From positions 2,294,001 to 2,358,000 of the forward strand of contig NZ_CP022316.1 of assembly GCF_002216795.1 (NCBI RefSeq): a stretch of DNA of 64,000 nucleotides, read 5' to 3'. This document shows, piece by piece, positions 52,013 through 60,605 of the stretch. The position numbers and the translations under genes were made by a program. This DNA comes from Brachybacterium avium (GTDB taxonomy: Bacteria; Actinomycetota; Actinomycetes; Actinomycetales; Dermabacteraceae). The notes beneath the pieces are model-generated. The model was not told the origin of the DNA and did not search any database. It saw only the letters and a list, made by a program, of their open reading frames with translations. The stretch's first letter is position 1. Each line of letters starts with the position of its first letter.

Positions 52013-53311
52013 TCAGCCCTGGACGAGCTGGTCGATCTTCTCGGCCGCGGTCTGCAAGGCGTCCTCAACGGGCTGCTTGCCGAAGATCACGGCGGCGGAG
52101 TACTCGTCGCGGAAGGTCTGCCACACCTCGATCGAGTTTTGGATGTTGGGGACGTCCACGACCCGCTCCGCCTGGGAGGCGAACACCGTGTAGTCGGGGT
52201 TCTCCTCGAAGTAGTCGGGGTAGGCGTCCAGCAGCCCGGCACGCAGCGGCATCTGCCCGGTGGCCTCGAGGAAGGCGCCGTCCTGCTCCTTCGAAGTGGC
52301 GAACTTCAGGAATTCCCAGGCGGTGGCCTGGTTCTTCGAGGTGGTGAACATGGAGACGTTCTTCGAGTCGGCGAAGGTCTTCACACTCGAAGGGTCGGAA
52401 CCGTCGGCTGTGGGGACCGGCATGAAGCCGACGGGGAAGGCGTCCTTGTAGGAGCTGATCGCCCAGGGCCCGGCGCTCTGCATCGCGGTCTTGCCGGTGG
52501 CCATCGCATCATCCGTGGAGGCCTCCTTCGGGGCGAGCTCCTCGGAGTAGATCGAGGCCCAGAGATTCGCGACGGCCAGACCGTCCTCGGAGGCGAAGGT
52601 GGATTTGCCGTCCTCGACCAGCTGCATGCCGTCGGTCTGCGCGATGTACAGCGGATAGAAATCGAACCAGGGCTGGAAGAACTCATTGGTGGGCGAGGGC
52701 CAGATAGCGGCCTGCGCCGCCCCGGACTCGACGATCTTCCGGGCCCCTTCGAGGAAGGACTCATGGGAGTTCATCCCGGGGTCCTCCGGATCGATCCCGG
52801 CCTTCTCGAACAGGTCCTTGTTGAACATGATCATCACGGGGTTCGACTTCCAGGGCAGCAGGTAGTACTTCCCCTCCTCGTCCGCATATCCCTTCGCGAC
52901 CTCGGCGCCGGAGCGCTCCTCGATGTAGCTCGCGCCGTCCTCGAAGGTGGTCAGGTCGATCAGGCCTCCCTGCTTCACCCAGCCGGGAGCCGCGGCGGTG
53001 GAGATGTTGAAGATCAGATCCGGGGTGGTGCCGGCGGTGATCGCGGCGGTGATCGCCTCCTCGGAGCTCTGCCCGGCAGGGATCTCCTGGGCCTTGACCT
53101 GCTCGTCGGGGTGATCGGCGTTCCACGCCTCGACCACCGCCTTGCCCCAGGCGACCTCCTGCTCGTTGTTCGACAGCCAGACGGAGATCGCGCCGCGAGC
53201 CTCGACGGCGTCACCCCCGGAGCCTCCGCCGCTGCTGCAGGCGGCGAGAGTGGCGGCGGCCAGCGGTGCGGCGATCACGCCGGTCGTGAAGGTGCGGCGG
53301 TTGATGTTCAT
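52013..53311 (-). CDS. Extracellular sugar-binding lipoprotein
   Basis: A 432-residue family-1 solute-binding protein. N-terminus: MNINRRTFTTG (twin arginine), hydrophobic stretch and lipobox LAAC, then a Ser/Gly linker. Mature part begins GAISVWLSNNEQEVAWGKAVVEAWN; later QSAGPWAISSYKDAFPVGFMPVP and SMFTTSKNQATAWEFLKFATS are typical of the family. First structural gene behind the LacI gene (27 bases), same transcript. Confidence 0.92.
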   Translation of the reverse strand: MNINRRTFTTGVIAAPLAAATLAACSSGGGSGGDAVEARGAISVWLSNNEQEVAWGKAVVEAWNADHPDEQVKAQEIPAGQSSEEAITAAITAGTTPDLIFNISTAAAPGWVKQGGLIDLTTFEDGASYIEERSGAEVAKGYADEEGKYYLLPWKSNPVMIMFNKDLFEKAGIDPEDPGMNSHESFLEGARKIVESGAAQAAIWPSPTNEFFQPWFDFYPLYIAQTDGMQLVEDGKSTFASEDGLAVANLWASIYSEELAPKEASTDDAMATGKTAMQSAGPWAISSYKDAFPVGFMPVPTADGSDPSSVKTFADSKNVSMFTTSKNQATAWEFLKFATSKEQDGAFLEATGQMPLRAGLLDAYPDYFEENPDYTVFASQAERVVDVPNIQNSIEVWQTFRDEYSAAVIFGKQPVEDALQTAAEKIDQLVQG

Positions 53312-53338
53312 CGTTGAACTCCTCGGGTGTGGCGGTGG

Positions 53339-54376
53339 TCAGGGCCGCGGCGGCGGGGCGATGCTGTCGCGCGGGAGGACGGTGGTGTGATCGGCCAGGA
53401 CTGCGCCGGGGTCCTCCCCGGCGAGTGCGGCCAGCAAGGTGGTGACGGCGAGCTGGCCGCGCTGGACGGCGCCAGTGCTCACGGTGGTCAGGGCGGGGGA
53501 GAGGTGGGCGGAGAGCTCGCTGTCGTCGTAGCCGGACAGCGAGAGGTCCTCGGGGACGCGAACGCCCCGGCTGCGGGCGAGGGAGAGGCCGGCGATGGCC
53601 ATCATGTCGTTGGCGAACAGGATCGCGGTGGGCGGCTGGGGCAGGTCCAGCAGCTGTGCGGTGGCGTCCCGGCCGGAGGAGGCGGTGAAGTCGCCTTCGA
53701 TGACGAGGGAATCGTCCAGGCCTCGCTTGCGCATGGCGGCGCTGAAGGCCTCCTGGCGGATGCGGCCGTGGATGTAGTGGGCCGGGCCTGCGACGTGCGC
53801 GATCCGGGTGTGCCCGGCCTCGGCCATCAGCGCCACCAGCTCGGTGATGGCGGGGGAGTCGTCGGAGAAGACGGTGGGCAGCCCGGCGGTCTCGCCGCGG
53901 GTGGGCTCGTGGGCGCTGAGCACCACGGCGGGCAGGCCCAGGCGCTGCACGAGGGCGAAGCGGGGATCGTCGATCTCGACGTCCAGCAGGATCACGCCGT
54001 CGGCGCGACCGGCGGCCAGCCGCTCGTAGACCAGGTGCTCGGCCTCGGCGGTGGTGACGGCATGGAGCATCAGCCCCATGTCGTGCTCGGCCAGCACCCG
54101 TTCGCAGCCGGAGAGGAACTTGGAGAAGAAGGCGTCGGTGGCCAGCACCTCGGGGTCCCGGGCCATGACCAGACCGATCGCGCCGGTGCGGGCGGTGGCC
54201 AGGGCCCTCGCGCGATGGCTGGCGGTCCAGTTCAGCTCCGCGGCTGCGGAGAAGATGCGCTGGCGCGTCTCCTCGGAGACCGGGCGCTTGCCGGAATAGG
54301 CCAGGGAGACGGTGCCCTTGGAGACGCCGGCGTGGCGGGCGACGTCGCCGATCGTGACCTTGCTGGGGGCGCTCAC
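53339..54376 (-). CDS. LacI-family repressor of the GH130/sugar ABC operon
   Basis: A 345-residue regulator. N-terminal HTH VTIGDVARHAGVSKGTVSLAYSGKRPVSEETRQRI, hinge LNWTASHRARALAT, then the periplasmic-binding-like ligand domain (ARTGAIGLVMARDPEVLATDAFF, GRADGVILLDVEIDDPRFAL, LSLSGYDDSELSAHLSPALTTV). GTG start at 54376 with AGGAGGAG upstream. Two perfect palindromes lie 58 and 82 bases upstream, so it probably represses its own operon until the sugar appears. The degenerate paralogue at 4995-5989 shows strong similarity in the ligand domain, so both answered related sugars. Confidence 0.92.
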   Translation of the reverse strand: MSAPSKVTIGDVARHAGVSKGTVSLAYSGKRPVSEETRQRIFSAAAELNWTASHRARALATARTGAIGLVMARDPEVLATDAFFSKFLSGCERVLAEHDMGLMLHAVTTAEAEHLVYERLAAGRADGVILLDVEIDDPRFALVQRLGLPAVVLSAHEPTRGETAGLPTVFSDDSPAITELVALMAEAGHTRIAHVAGPAHYIHGRIRQEAFSAAMRKRGLDDSLVIEGDFTASSGRDATAQLLDLPQPPTAILFANDMMAIAGLSLARSRGVRVPEDLSLSGYDDSELSAHLSPALTTVSTGAVQRGQLAVTTLLAALAGEDPGAVLADHTTVLPRDSIAPPPRP

Positions 54377-54433
54377 CGAGTGACTCCTCCTCGAATGCTG
54401 GTCATGGTCCGCGCGGGCTGTCGAGGCCGCGCG

Positions 54434-54469
54434 CAAACCGGTTTGACAACTCACTATCAAACCGGTTTG
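54434..54469. promoter_or_regulatory. Paired LacI operators CAAACCGGTTTG
   Basis: Two identical 12-bp perfect palindromes at 54434-54445 and 54458-54469, centres 24 bp apart, upstream of the lacI gene. A -10-like GATAGT (minus strand, 54453-54458) lies between them. The CG-centred palindrome is the classical LacI-family site. Confidence 0.85.
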
Positions 54470-54702
54470 TTCTCGGGGTGTCAACAGGTCTGGTGAGCTT
54501 CCGGGTCTCGGATGCGCACCGATCCTCGCTGTGGAGGCCGCCCGCAGGGCCCTGTGGGGCGACGATGTGCGGTCATCGAAGGGCTCCGCGTGCTTCCCGT
54601 CGACTCCACGCCGCCCGTCGTGCACGGCGTGCGTATCGAGGACTGTCGGTGGGGCTGGCCGACCAGCCCGCAGTCTCCGCTCCTGCGCTGCCGTCGCCGA
54701 AG

Positions 54703-54723
54703 CCTGTCAAGAGGCTTGACAGG
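54703..54723. repeat. Inverted repeat in a 350-base gene-free stretch
   Basis: CCTGTCAAG and CTTGACAGG are perfect arms around AGG. The stretch 54470-54821 contains no gene I can support; apart from this repeat it holds only the -10 box TATCCT (54810-54815) just before the next gene. The repeat could be an operator or a terminator; its right arm contains TTGACA but no matching -10 lies 16-18 bases on. Confidence 0.5.
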
Positions 54724-54821
54724 GTCGATAGGCTCGTGGTCTTCGTCCCTCAGCTTCGAGCCTTGACGCCCCGCGTACACCCGTGAGGTCTGAGCCGGAA
54801 AACCGGCCCTATCCTGGGTAT

Positions 54822-55982
54822 ATGCACAACTCTATCTCTGCGCCCACAGCGCCTTCGGGCGGTTTCGCTGCGACGCTCCTGCGCCGCCCGGCCCCGGGTG
54901 CGGTGCTGCCTCTCTTGCTGGCCGCGGTGCTCAGCGCGCTGCTGCTGTACGTGGCCGCAGTGATCCTCCTCGACGTGCCGATCTCCTCGGTGCTGACCGT
55001 GATCGGCCTGGCCGCGGCGCTGCTGCTGTGGAGACTCCCGCGGGGAGGGCTGCTGATCGCGGATGCCGTGGTGCTCTCGCTCGTCGGCCTCGTGCTCTAC
55101 CTCGCCGGGCTCGATCTGATCACCTTCTGCCTGGCGGGGATCGTCGGGGCGCTCGCGCTGCGGCGGTACACGCGCGGCTGGCTCTACCTCGCTACCGGTG
55201 CGGTGGCGCTGGCCTCGGGCTCGTCGAGCATCACCATGGCCCTGAACGAAGGGCTCGTGCCGAGGCTGTTCACCGAGGCGGTGCCGTGGATAAACCTGCA
55301 CCTGCCGGTGCTGGTGCTGGGCCTGGTCATGACGGGGATCGCGCTCGTCTTCCTGGCGGTGGGCACCTGGAAGCTCGCGCTGCACCTCGACGTGCTCGCC
55401 CTCGCCCTGCTCGTCGCCGCGGCGGCGCATCTCGCGGCCGGTGTGCTGGGGTTCGTGTCGATGAACCTGCCGATGATGCTCGCCGAGCTGTTCCCGAACG
55501 TGTACTCGTTCGACGAGGACTCGCTGGCGATGACGAGCTCCATGATCGCGATGCTGCAGATGAACTCCAAGGCCGTCCTCATGGGCGCGCTCATCCCGCT
55601 CGCGGCCGTGGTCGCGGCGATCGTGCGACTGGCCCGTCAGCCCAGGATCTCGCTTCGTGGGGCTCCCCTGGAGCCGACGTCGATGCTCGTGGCGGGACTG
55701 ACCGCGGTGACGCTGGCAGTCCCCGGCCTTCTCCTCCTGGTGCTGTCGCGGATCGGCGATGACAACCCGGGGCAGATCATCCTCCCGTTCGTGATCGACG
55801 GAGCGGGCCTGGCGCTGTGGATCGTCGCCGTGATCGCCTGGTGGCGGCACACCGAGGTGGTGCGCGACCAGTACGCGCCCGGCGGCGACATGACGAGCAC
55901 GGACCTCGCGGTCACGCTGCTCCTCGCCGCCGCTCCCGGACTGCTGGCGGTGCTCGGCATCGCGCTGGAGTTCATTCCGTGA
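54822..55982 (+). CDS. Hypothetical polytopic membrane protein
   Basis: A 386-residue protein with about nine to ten hydrophobic segments and short charged loops; the only long soluble stretch is around NVYSFDEDSLAMTSSM. No family recognised. TATCCT ends six bases before the ATG at 54822 and no ribosome site exists, so the mRNA is probably leaderless. It stands alone between the LacI regulatory region and the convergent FGE gene. Confidence 0.75.
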   Translation: MHNSISAPTAPSGGFAATLLRRPAPGAVLPLLLAAVLSALLLYVAAVILLDVPISSVLTVIGLAAALLLWRLPRGGLLIADAVVLSLVGLVLYLAGLDLITFCLAGIVGALALRRYTRGWLYLATGAVALASGSSSITMALNEGLVPRLFTEAVPWINLHLPVLVLGLVMTGIALVFLAVGTWKLALHLDVLALALLVAAAAHLAAGVLGFVSMNLPMMLAELFPNVYSFDEDSLAMTSSMIAMLQMNSKAVLMGALIPLAAVVAAIVRLARQPRISLRGAPLEPTSMLVAGLTAVTLAVPGLLLLVLSRIGDDNPGQIILPFVIDGAGLALWIVAVIAWWRHTEVVRDQYAPGGDMTSTDLAVTLLLAAAPGLLAVLGIALEFIP

Positions 55983-56104
55983 GCCGATGAGCCGGCGGGA
56001 GCATCACGGCGGTGCGGCATCCAGGGCGCGAGATGAGCAGCCGGTGCGGATCGCGCTGCCGACGGTGACACGGATGCCACGGGGGTCCGTCTCGAGCAGT
56101 GCGC

Positions 56105-57136
56105 TCAGGAGACGCCCACCGTGCGGAACCCGGCATTGCCCATCGAGGAGTCCGGCGTGTTCTGGGAGCGCGCGGAGCAGCGGTAGCGATTGCAGTACGA
56201 GGCGTGGCACAGATAGCTTCCGCCGCGCATCACCCTGCCGCGTCCGCTCGCGGGACCGCGGGGGTCCTCACGGGGCGAGGCCCGGTAGTAGTTCGGGGAG
56301 AACCAGTCCGCACACCACTCCCACACGTTGCCGACGGCCTGCCAGAGGCCAAAGCCGTTGGGCTGGAACCAGCGTGCCGGGGCCGTGGTCGCGAACCCGT
56401 CCTCGACCGTGTTGGAGCTCGGGAAGGTCCCCTGCCAGATGTTGGCGCGCCAGCCCCCGTGGTCGACCTCCTCGTCACCCCAGGGGTACCTCGCCCGGTC
56501 GAGCCCGCCGCGCGCCGCGTACTCCCATTCCGCTTCGGTCGGGAGTCGGCGTCCCGCCCAGTCGCAGTAGGCGACGGCGTCGTGCCAGCTGACGTGCGTG
56601 ACCGGGTGGTCTCCGAGGTCGTCGAGGCTCGAGTCGCGCCCGCCGGGGTGGCGCCAGTCCGCGCCGCGCACCCCGATCCACCAGGGCGTGCGCGCGGCGG
56701 GCCCCTCGAGATCCTGCGGGGGTGCGGAGACCGCTACGTGGAACACGGCGGAGACGCCGAAGCGCTCCGCCTCGGTGACGTACCCGGTAGCCGCCGTGAA
56801 GCGGGCGAAGTCGTCGTTGGTCACGGTGGTGGCATCCATCGTGAAGGCGTCGAGCGCGACCTCGTGCAGCGGGACCTCGCCGTCGATCGGATGGCGATCC
56901 CCGGAGGAATCCCCCATCACGAAGACGCCGGCGGGGATCGGGGCCTGGGGAACGAGGTGCTCGCCGGTGCCCGATGACCCCGCATGGTGCAGTGCCGCGG
57001 GCGCAAGCGCAGGCTCGGGCGCAGGGGCGACGGTGCGGGAGCTGTCCCGCCCCGGCGGATGGCAGCCGCATCCGGCCGGCTCCTGCGGTGGTCCGAGCCC
57101 CGAGGCGGAGTCCGGGCTCTCCTGGCGATTGGTCAT
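56105..57136 (-). CDS. Formylglycine-generating enzyme (sulfatase maturase, FGE)
   Basis: A 343-residue FGE-sulfatase-fold protein. After a Pro/Ala-rich N-terminus come IPAGVFVMGDSSGDRHPIDGEVPLHEVALDAF, VTHVSWHDAVAYCDWAGRRLPTEAEWEYAARGG (near residue 190), NVWEWCADW, and RGGSYLCHASYCNRYR near the end, whose two cysteines are the copper-binding catalytic pair of aerobic FGE. It converts the active-site Cys of C-type sulfatases to formylglycine; the sulfatase at 60606-62399 has that Cys. Start ATG overlaps the TetR gene's stop by four bases; GAGGAGC precedes it. Confidence 0.92.
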   Translation of the reverse strand: MTNRQESPDSASGLGPPQEPAGCGCHPPGRDSSRTVAPAPEPALAPAALHHAGSSGTGEHLVPQAPIPAGVFVMGDSSGDRHPIDGEVPLHEVALDAFTMDATTVTNDDFARFTAATGYVTEAERFGVSAVFHVAVSAPPQDLEGPAARTPWWIGVRGADWRHPGGRDSSLDDLGDHPVTHVSWHDAVAYCDWAGRRLPTEAEWEYAARGGLDRARYPWGDEEVDHGGWRANIWQGTFPSSNTVEDGFATTAPARWFQPNGFGLWQAVGNVWEWCADWFSPNYYRASPREDPRGPASGRGRVMRGGSYLCHASYCNRYRCSARSQNTPDSSMGNAGFRTVGVS

Positions 57137-57753
57137 AAGGGCTCCTCGCTCGCCCCGGGCGCGGGGATCGGCTCTGCGAGGGCTGCCACGGCGCGTGCCG
57201 CGGCGGCCACGATCTCCTCGGCCCGGGCGTCATCGCGGTCCACCAGCCAGCCGAGGGTCAGGCCGTCGGTGAGGGAGACCAGGAGCTTCGCGGCCGTGGG
57301 CAGCGGTACCGTCCAGCAGTGGCCGGTGTGCTCCGCGGCCAGCTGCAGCGAGGCGGCCGCGATGCGGGTGTACTGCGCGTACAGCTCTCGGGCGAGCGGG
57401 GGCCGGGCGCGCAGGGCGTACTGCGTCAGCTCGAGCATCGCCTGCTCGTGGAGGGGATCGGCCCGCAGGTGGTCCAGGTAGCCCCTCAGGCCCTCTGTGA
57501 GCAGCTCGACCAGCGATTTCCCGGTGAGGACGGCGGGCAGCACGGCCTTCTCCTCGTTCGCCAGCACCTCGGTGATGAGCAGGTCGATCAGCTCGTCCCG
57601 GGACTCGAAGGCGTAGTGGAAGCTCGCCAGCGACATCCCGGCCTCCGCGACGATCGCACGGGTCGATGCCGCGCCCAGCCCCTGCGAGGCCACGACCCGG
57701 AACGCGGCGGCGATCAGCGCGCGGCGGCGCTCTTCGACCGGGGTCCGGGCCAT
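57133..57753 (-). CDS. TetR-family regulator
   Basis: A 206-residue TetR protein: HTH residues ALIAAAFRVVASQGLGAASTRAIVAEAGMSLASFHYAFESRDELIDLL at the N-terminus and an all-helical ligand domain with C-terminal TetR_C-like features (ELYAQYTRIAAASLQLAAEH). It is translationally coupled to the FGE gene and divergent from the GH1-MFS-sulfatase operon, and probably represses both directions from the site at 57869-57884. Confidence 0.88.
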   Translation of the reverse strand: MARTPVEERRRALIAAAFRVVASQGLGAASTRAIVAEAGMSLASFHYAFESRDELIDLLITEVLANEEKAVLPAVLTGKSLVELLTEGLRGYLDHLRADPLHEQAMLELTQYALRARPPLARELYAQYTRIAAASLQLAAEHTGHCWTVPLPTAAKLLVSLTDGLTLGWLVDRDDARAEEIVAAAARAVAALAEPIPAPGASEEPL

Positions 57754-57854
57754 GGGTCATCCTCCTGGGCCATCCGTGGATCGTGTCCGTCGCCGCTGGT
57801 GGATCCGGGGATCTGCGGGCGGCGCGAGGCTTGCGCTTCGGGTATGTGACCTCC

Positions 57855-57884
57855 TACACTACCGGAACTGGGACGAGTGTCCCA
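57855..57884 (+). promoter_or_regulatory. Promoter and probable TetR operator for the GH1-sulfatase operon
   Basis: TACACT (57855-57860) is a -10-like box. Nine bases later TGGGAC and GTCCCA (57869-57884) form an inverted repeat around GAGT, placed at the expected transcription start. It lies between the divergent TetR and GH1 genes. Confidence 0.55.
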
Positions 57885-57931
57885 CTGTGTGAGCATTCGC
57901 TGCGGACGTCGCTGTCCGCATACAGGAGACG

Positions 57932-59362
57932 ATGATGTCCGACCGCAGCCACAGCAGTTCCGACACCGCCTCGATCGGGCGGATGCTGCCCCCCTCGTTC
58001 GTCGTCGGCACCGCGACCGCGTCGGCGCAGATCGAGGGCGCGACCCGTGCCGGGCGCCGCACCGCCAGCGTGTGGGACCGCTTCAGTGCGGAACCCGGCC
58101 GCATCCAGGACGGCACCACGACTGCGGTCACTGCCGATCACTATCACCGGTACCGCGAGGACGTCGCCCTGATGGCCGAGCTCGGCGCCGACGCGTACCG
58201 CTTCTCCCTGGGCTGGACGCGACTGCAGCCGGAGGGGCGCGGGCCGCTGGACCCCGGCGGCGTCGCGTTCTACGACCGGCTCCTGGACGAGCTGCACGAG
58301 GCGGGCATCTCCCCGTTCGTCACGCTGACCCACTGGGATCTGCCGGCGGAGTACGAGCAGGGCTGGCTCGACCGTGACACCGCGGCCCGGCTCGGGGAGC
58401 TCGCCGCGCTGGTGGGGGAGCGCTTCGCCGACCGGGTGGACCACTGGATCACCCTGAACGAGCCGGCAACCGTGACCCTGAACGGCTACGCCCTGGGCCT
58501 GCACGCCCCCGGCAGGGAGCTGACCTTCGACGCCCTCCCGGCGGTGCACCATCAGCTGCTCGGCCACGGCCTCGCGGTACAGGCGCTCCGCGCCGCGGGC
58601 GCGGACTCCGTCGGCATCACCAACGTCCACTCGCCCGTCCAGCCCGCCGGGGACGGGGAGGAGGACGCCCTCATGGCCGCCCTCTTCGACATCGTGCACA
58701 ACCGGGTCTTCGCCGATCCGGTCCTGCTCGGGCACTACCCCGAGGTCCCGTCGGAGCTCGAGGAGCTGTTCGGGGCGTTCGCCGGCGTGCCGCAGGAGGA
58801 TCTGGCGACCATCGCCCAGCCGCTGGACTTCTACGGCCTGAACTACTACATGCCCACCAAGGTCGCCGCCGGCGCCGGGACCGGCCACAGCCCCGACGGC
58901 ACGAGCGAGGCGATGGCCGGGCTGCCATTCCGCCTCGAACCCTTCGAGGAGTACCCCACCACCGGGTTCGGCTGGCCGATCGCGCCGGAGTACTTCGGCG
59001 CCGCGCTCAGCGAGATGCAGCAGCGGTACGGGGACGTGCTGCCGCCGGTGTACATCACCGAGAACGGCGCCAGCTTCGCCGAACAACCCGACGAGAGCGG
59101 CCGGGTCCAGGACACCGACCGCATCGACTACCTCGCAGGCCACCTCAGCACTGCCCTGGCGGCCGTCGCCCCCGGCGGCGAGGCCGAGGGGATCGACCTG
59201 CGCGGCTACTTCGTGTGGTCACTGATGGACAACTGGGAATGGGCGGCGGGCTTCACCCAGCGCTTCGGGATCGTGCACGTCGACTTCGAAACCGGCTCCC
59301 GCACCCCGAAGGCGTCCTTCCAGTGGCTGCACGACGTGATGCGCGCTCGCCGGATGGCCTGA
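57932..59362 (+). CDS. GH1 beta-glycosidase
   Basis: A 476-residue GH1 enzyme of normal length, cytoplasmic. Seen: FVVGTATASAQIEGA at the N-terminus, ADAYRFSLGWTRLQP, FVTLTHWDLP, HWITLNEP (acid/base Glu near residue 180), YGLNYY, VYITENG (nucleophile Glu near residue 381) and GYFVWSLMDNWEW. AGGAGACG precedes the ATG; a second ATG follows at once. First gene of an operon with a transporter and a sulfatase, so it probably hydrolyses an imported beta-glycoside freed of sulfate. Confidence 0.92.
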   Translation: MMSDRSHSSSDTASIGRMLPPSFVVGTATASAQIEGATRAGRRTASVWDRFSAEPGRIQDGTTTAVTADHYHRYREDVALMAELGADAYRFSLGWTRLQPEGRGPLDPGGVAFYDRLLDELHEAGISPFVTLTHWDLPAEYEQGWLDRDTAARLGELAALVGERFADRVDHWITLNEPATVTLNGYALGLHAPGRELTFDALPAVHHQLLGHGLAVQALRAAGADSVGITNVHSPVQPAGDGEEDALMAALFDIVHNRVFADPVLLGHYPEVPSELEELFGAFAGVPQEDLATIAQPLDFYGLNYYMPTKVAAGAGTGHSPDGTSEAMAGLPFRLEPFEEYPTTGFGWPIAPEYFGAALSEMQQRYGDVLPPVYITENGASFAEQPDESGRVQDTDRIDYLAGHLSTALAAVAPGGEAEGIDLRGYFVWSLMDNWEWAAGFTQRFGIVHVDFETGSRTPKASFQWLHDVMRARRMA

Positions 59363-59364
59363 GC

Positions 59365-60594
59365 ATGGACATCGCGGCAGGGGCCCCGCCGCAGCCGGCA
59401 GCGCGGCTGGCCCCGGTGAGCGGGGCCTGGCTGGTGCTGTTCGCCCTGGCCTGGTTCGGGTTCTGGCTGCTGGTGATGCTGCCGGGACAGTTCATGGTGG
59501 TGCACCTGGCCAGCGCCATCGACCCCGCCGAGAAGGTCGCCGTCGGCTCGTTCCTGATCGCCGAGATGGCCGCGATCATGGTGGTCGGGGTGCCGGTGAT
59601 CGGCTGGCTCTGCGACCGCACCCGCAACCGGTTCGGCCGCCGACGCACCTGGGCCCTGGCCGGCACCGTCGTCGCCACCGCCGCCTTCGCCGGGGTCGGG
59701 TTCCAGACCTCGCTGCGAGGAGCGGCGGTGCTGCTGGGCGTCGTGGCGCTCGGCCAGGCTTCGGTGCTCGTCTCCCTCTCGGCGATCATCGCCGACCGGG
59801 TCCCGCCCGCACAGCGCGGCCGGGCCTCCGCCGCGATGGGCCTGCCGCAGGTGATCGCGCTCGCCGCCGGGATGATCATCGTCACCGAGCTGGTGACCGG
59901 GATCCGCGCGAGCTGGGCGGTGATCGCCGGGCTCGCCCTGCTCGCACCGCTGCCGTTCCTGCTGATATTCGAGGAACAGGCACCTTCCGAGGGCGTCCGT
60001 CGCCCGCGCATATGGCGCTGGAGGCCGGAGGCGCTGCGCGGCTACCGCGATCTGGGCTGGGCGGGGCTCTCCCGGGTGCTGGTGAACGCCGGCAACCTGG
60101 TGGGCACCACCTACCTGCTGTTCTTCCTCGCCGACGTGCTGCACCTGCCCCACCCTGAGAGCGGCCTGCTCGTGCTCACCCTCACCTACCTCGGCGCCAG
60201 CGCGACCGCCTCCTGGCTGGGTGGGGTGCTGACCGACCGGTGGCGCGCACGAAAAGTGCTGGTCGCGATCAGCGCAGGCCTGCAAGCCGTCGCCGCGCTC
60301 ACGCTCGCGCTGGTCCCGACCTGGCCGAGCAGCCTTATCGCCGCGGTGCTGCTGGGCCTGGGATACGGACTGTTCCTCTCCGTCGACCAGGCGCTGCTGA
60401 CGGATCTGCTGCCCGACCCCGCGACCCGGGCCCGGGACCTGGGCATCGTGAACTCGGCCCAGCACCTGCCCATCGCGCCGCTGGTGGGATGGGTGGTCCT
60501 GACCGTGGCCGGCTACGCCGAGCTGTACATCGCCGCAGCGACGATCATCGCGCTGGGCGGCATCGCCGTGTTCCGCATCCGTTCGGTGCGGTGA
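59365..60594 (+). CDS. MFS transporter (GPH/SLC45-like)
   Basis: A 409-residue protein with about 12 helices. Motif-A-like GWLCDRTRNRFGRRRTW after helix 2 and LGGVLTDRWRARK in the second half resemble the GPH/sucrose-proton symporter group. It starts two bases after the GH1 stop and ends 11 bases before the sulfatase gene, so it likely imports the sulfated or plain glycoside used by those enzymes. Confidence 0.87.
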   Translation: MDIAAGAPPQPAARLAPVSGAWLVLFALAWFGFWLLVMLPGQFMVVHLASAIDPAEKVAVGSFLIAEMAAIMVVGVPVIGWLCDRTRNRFGRRRTWALAGTVVATAAFAGVGFQTSLRGAAVLLGVVALGQASVLVSLSAIIADRVPPAQRGRASAAMGLPQVIALAAGMIIVTELVTGIRASWAVIAGLALLAPLPFLLIFEEQAPSEGVRRPRIWRWRPEALRGYRDLGWAGLSRVLVNAGNLVGTTYLLFFLADVLHLPHPESGLLVLTLTYLGASATASWLGGVLTDRWRARKVLVAISAGLQAVAALTLALVPTWPSSLIAAVLLGLGYGLFLSVDQALLTDLLPDPATRARDLGIVNSAQHLPIAPLVGWVVLTVAGYAELYIAAATIIALGGIAVFRIRSVR

Positions 60595-60605
60595 AGGGAG
60601 AACTG

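Noticed and set aside
54716-54721. TTGACA as -35 of a promoter for the membrane protein
   Set aside because: No -10 box 16-18 bases downstream; TATCCT is 88 bases away.
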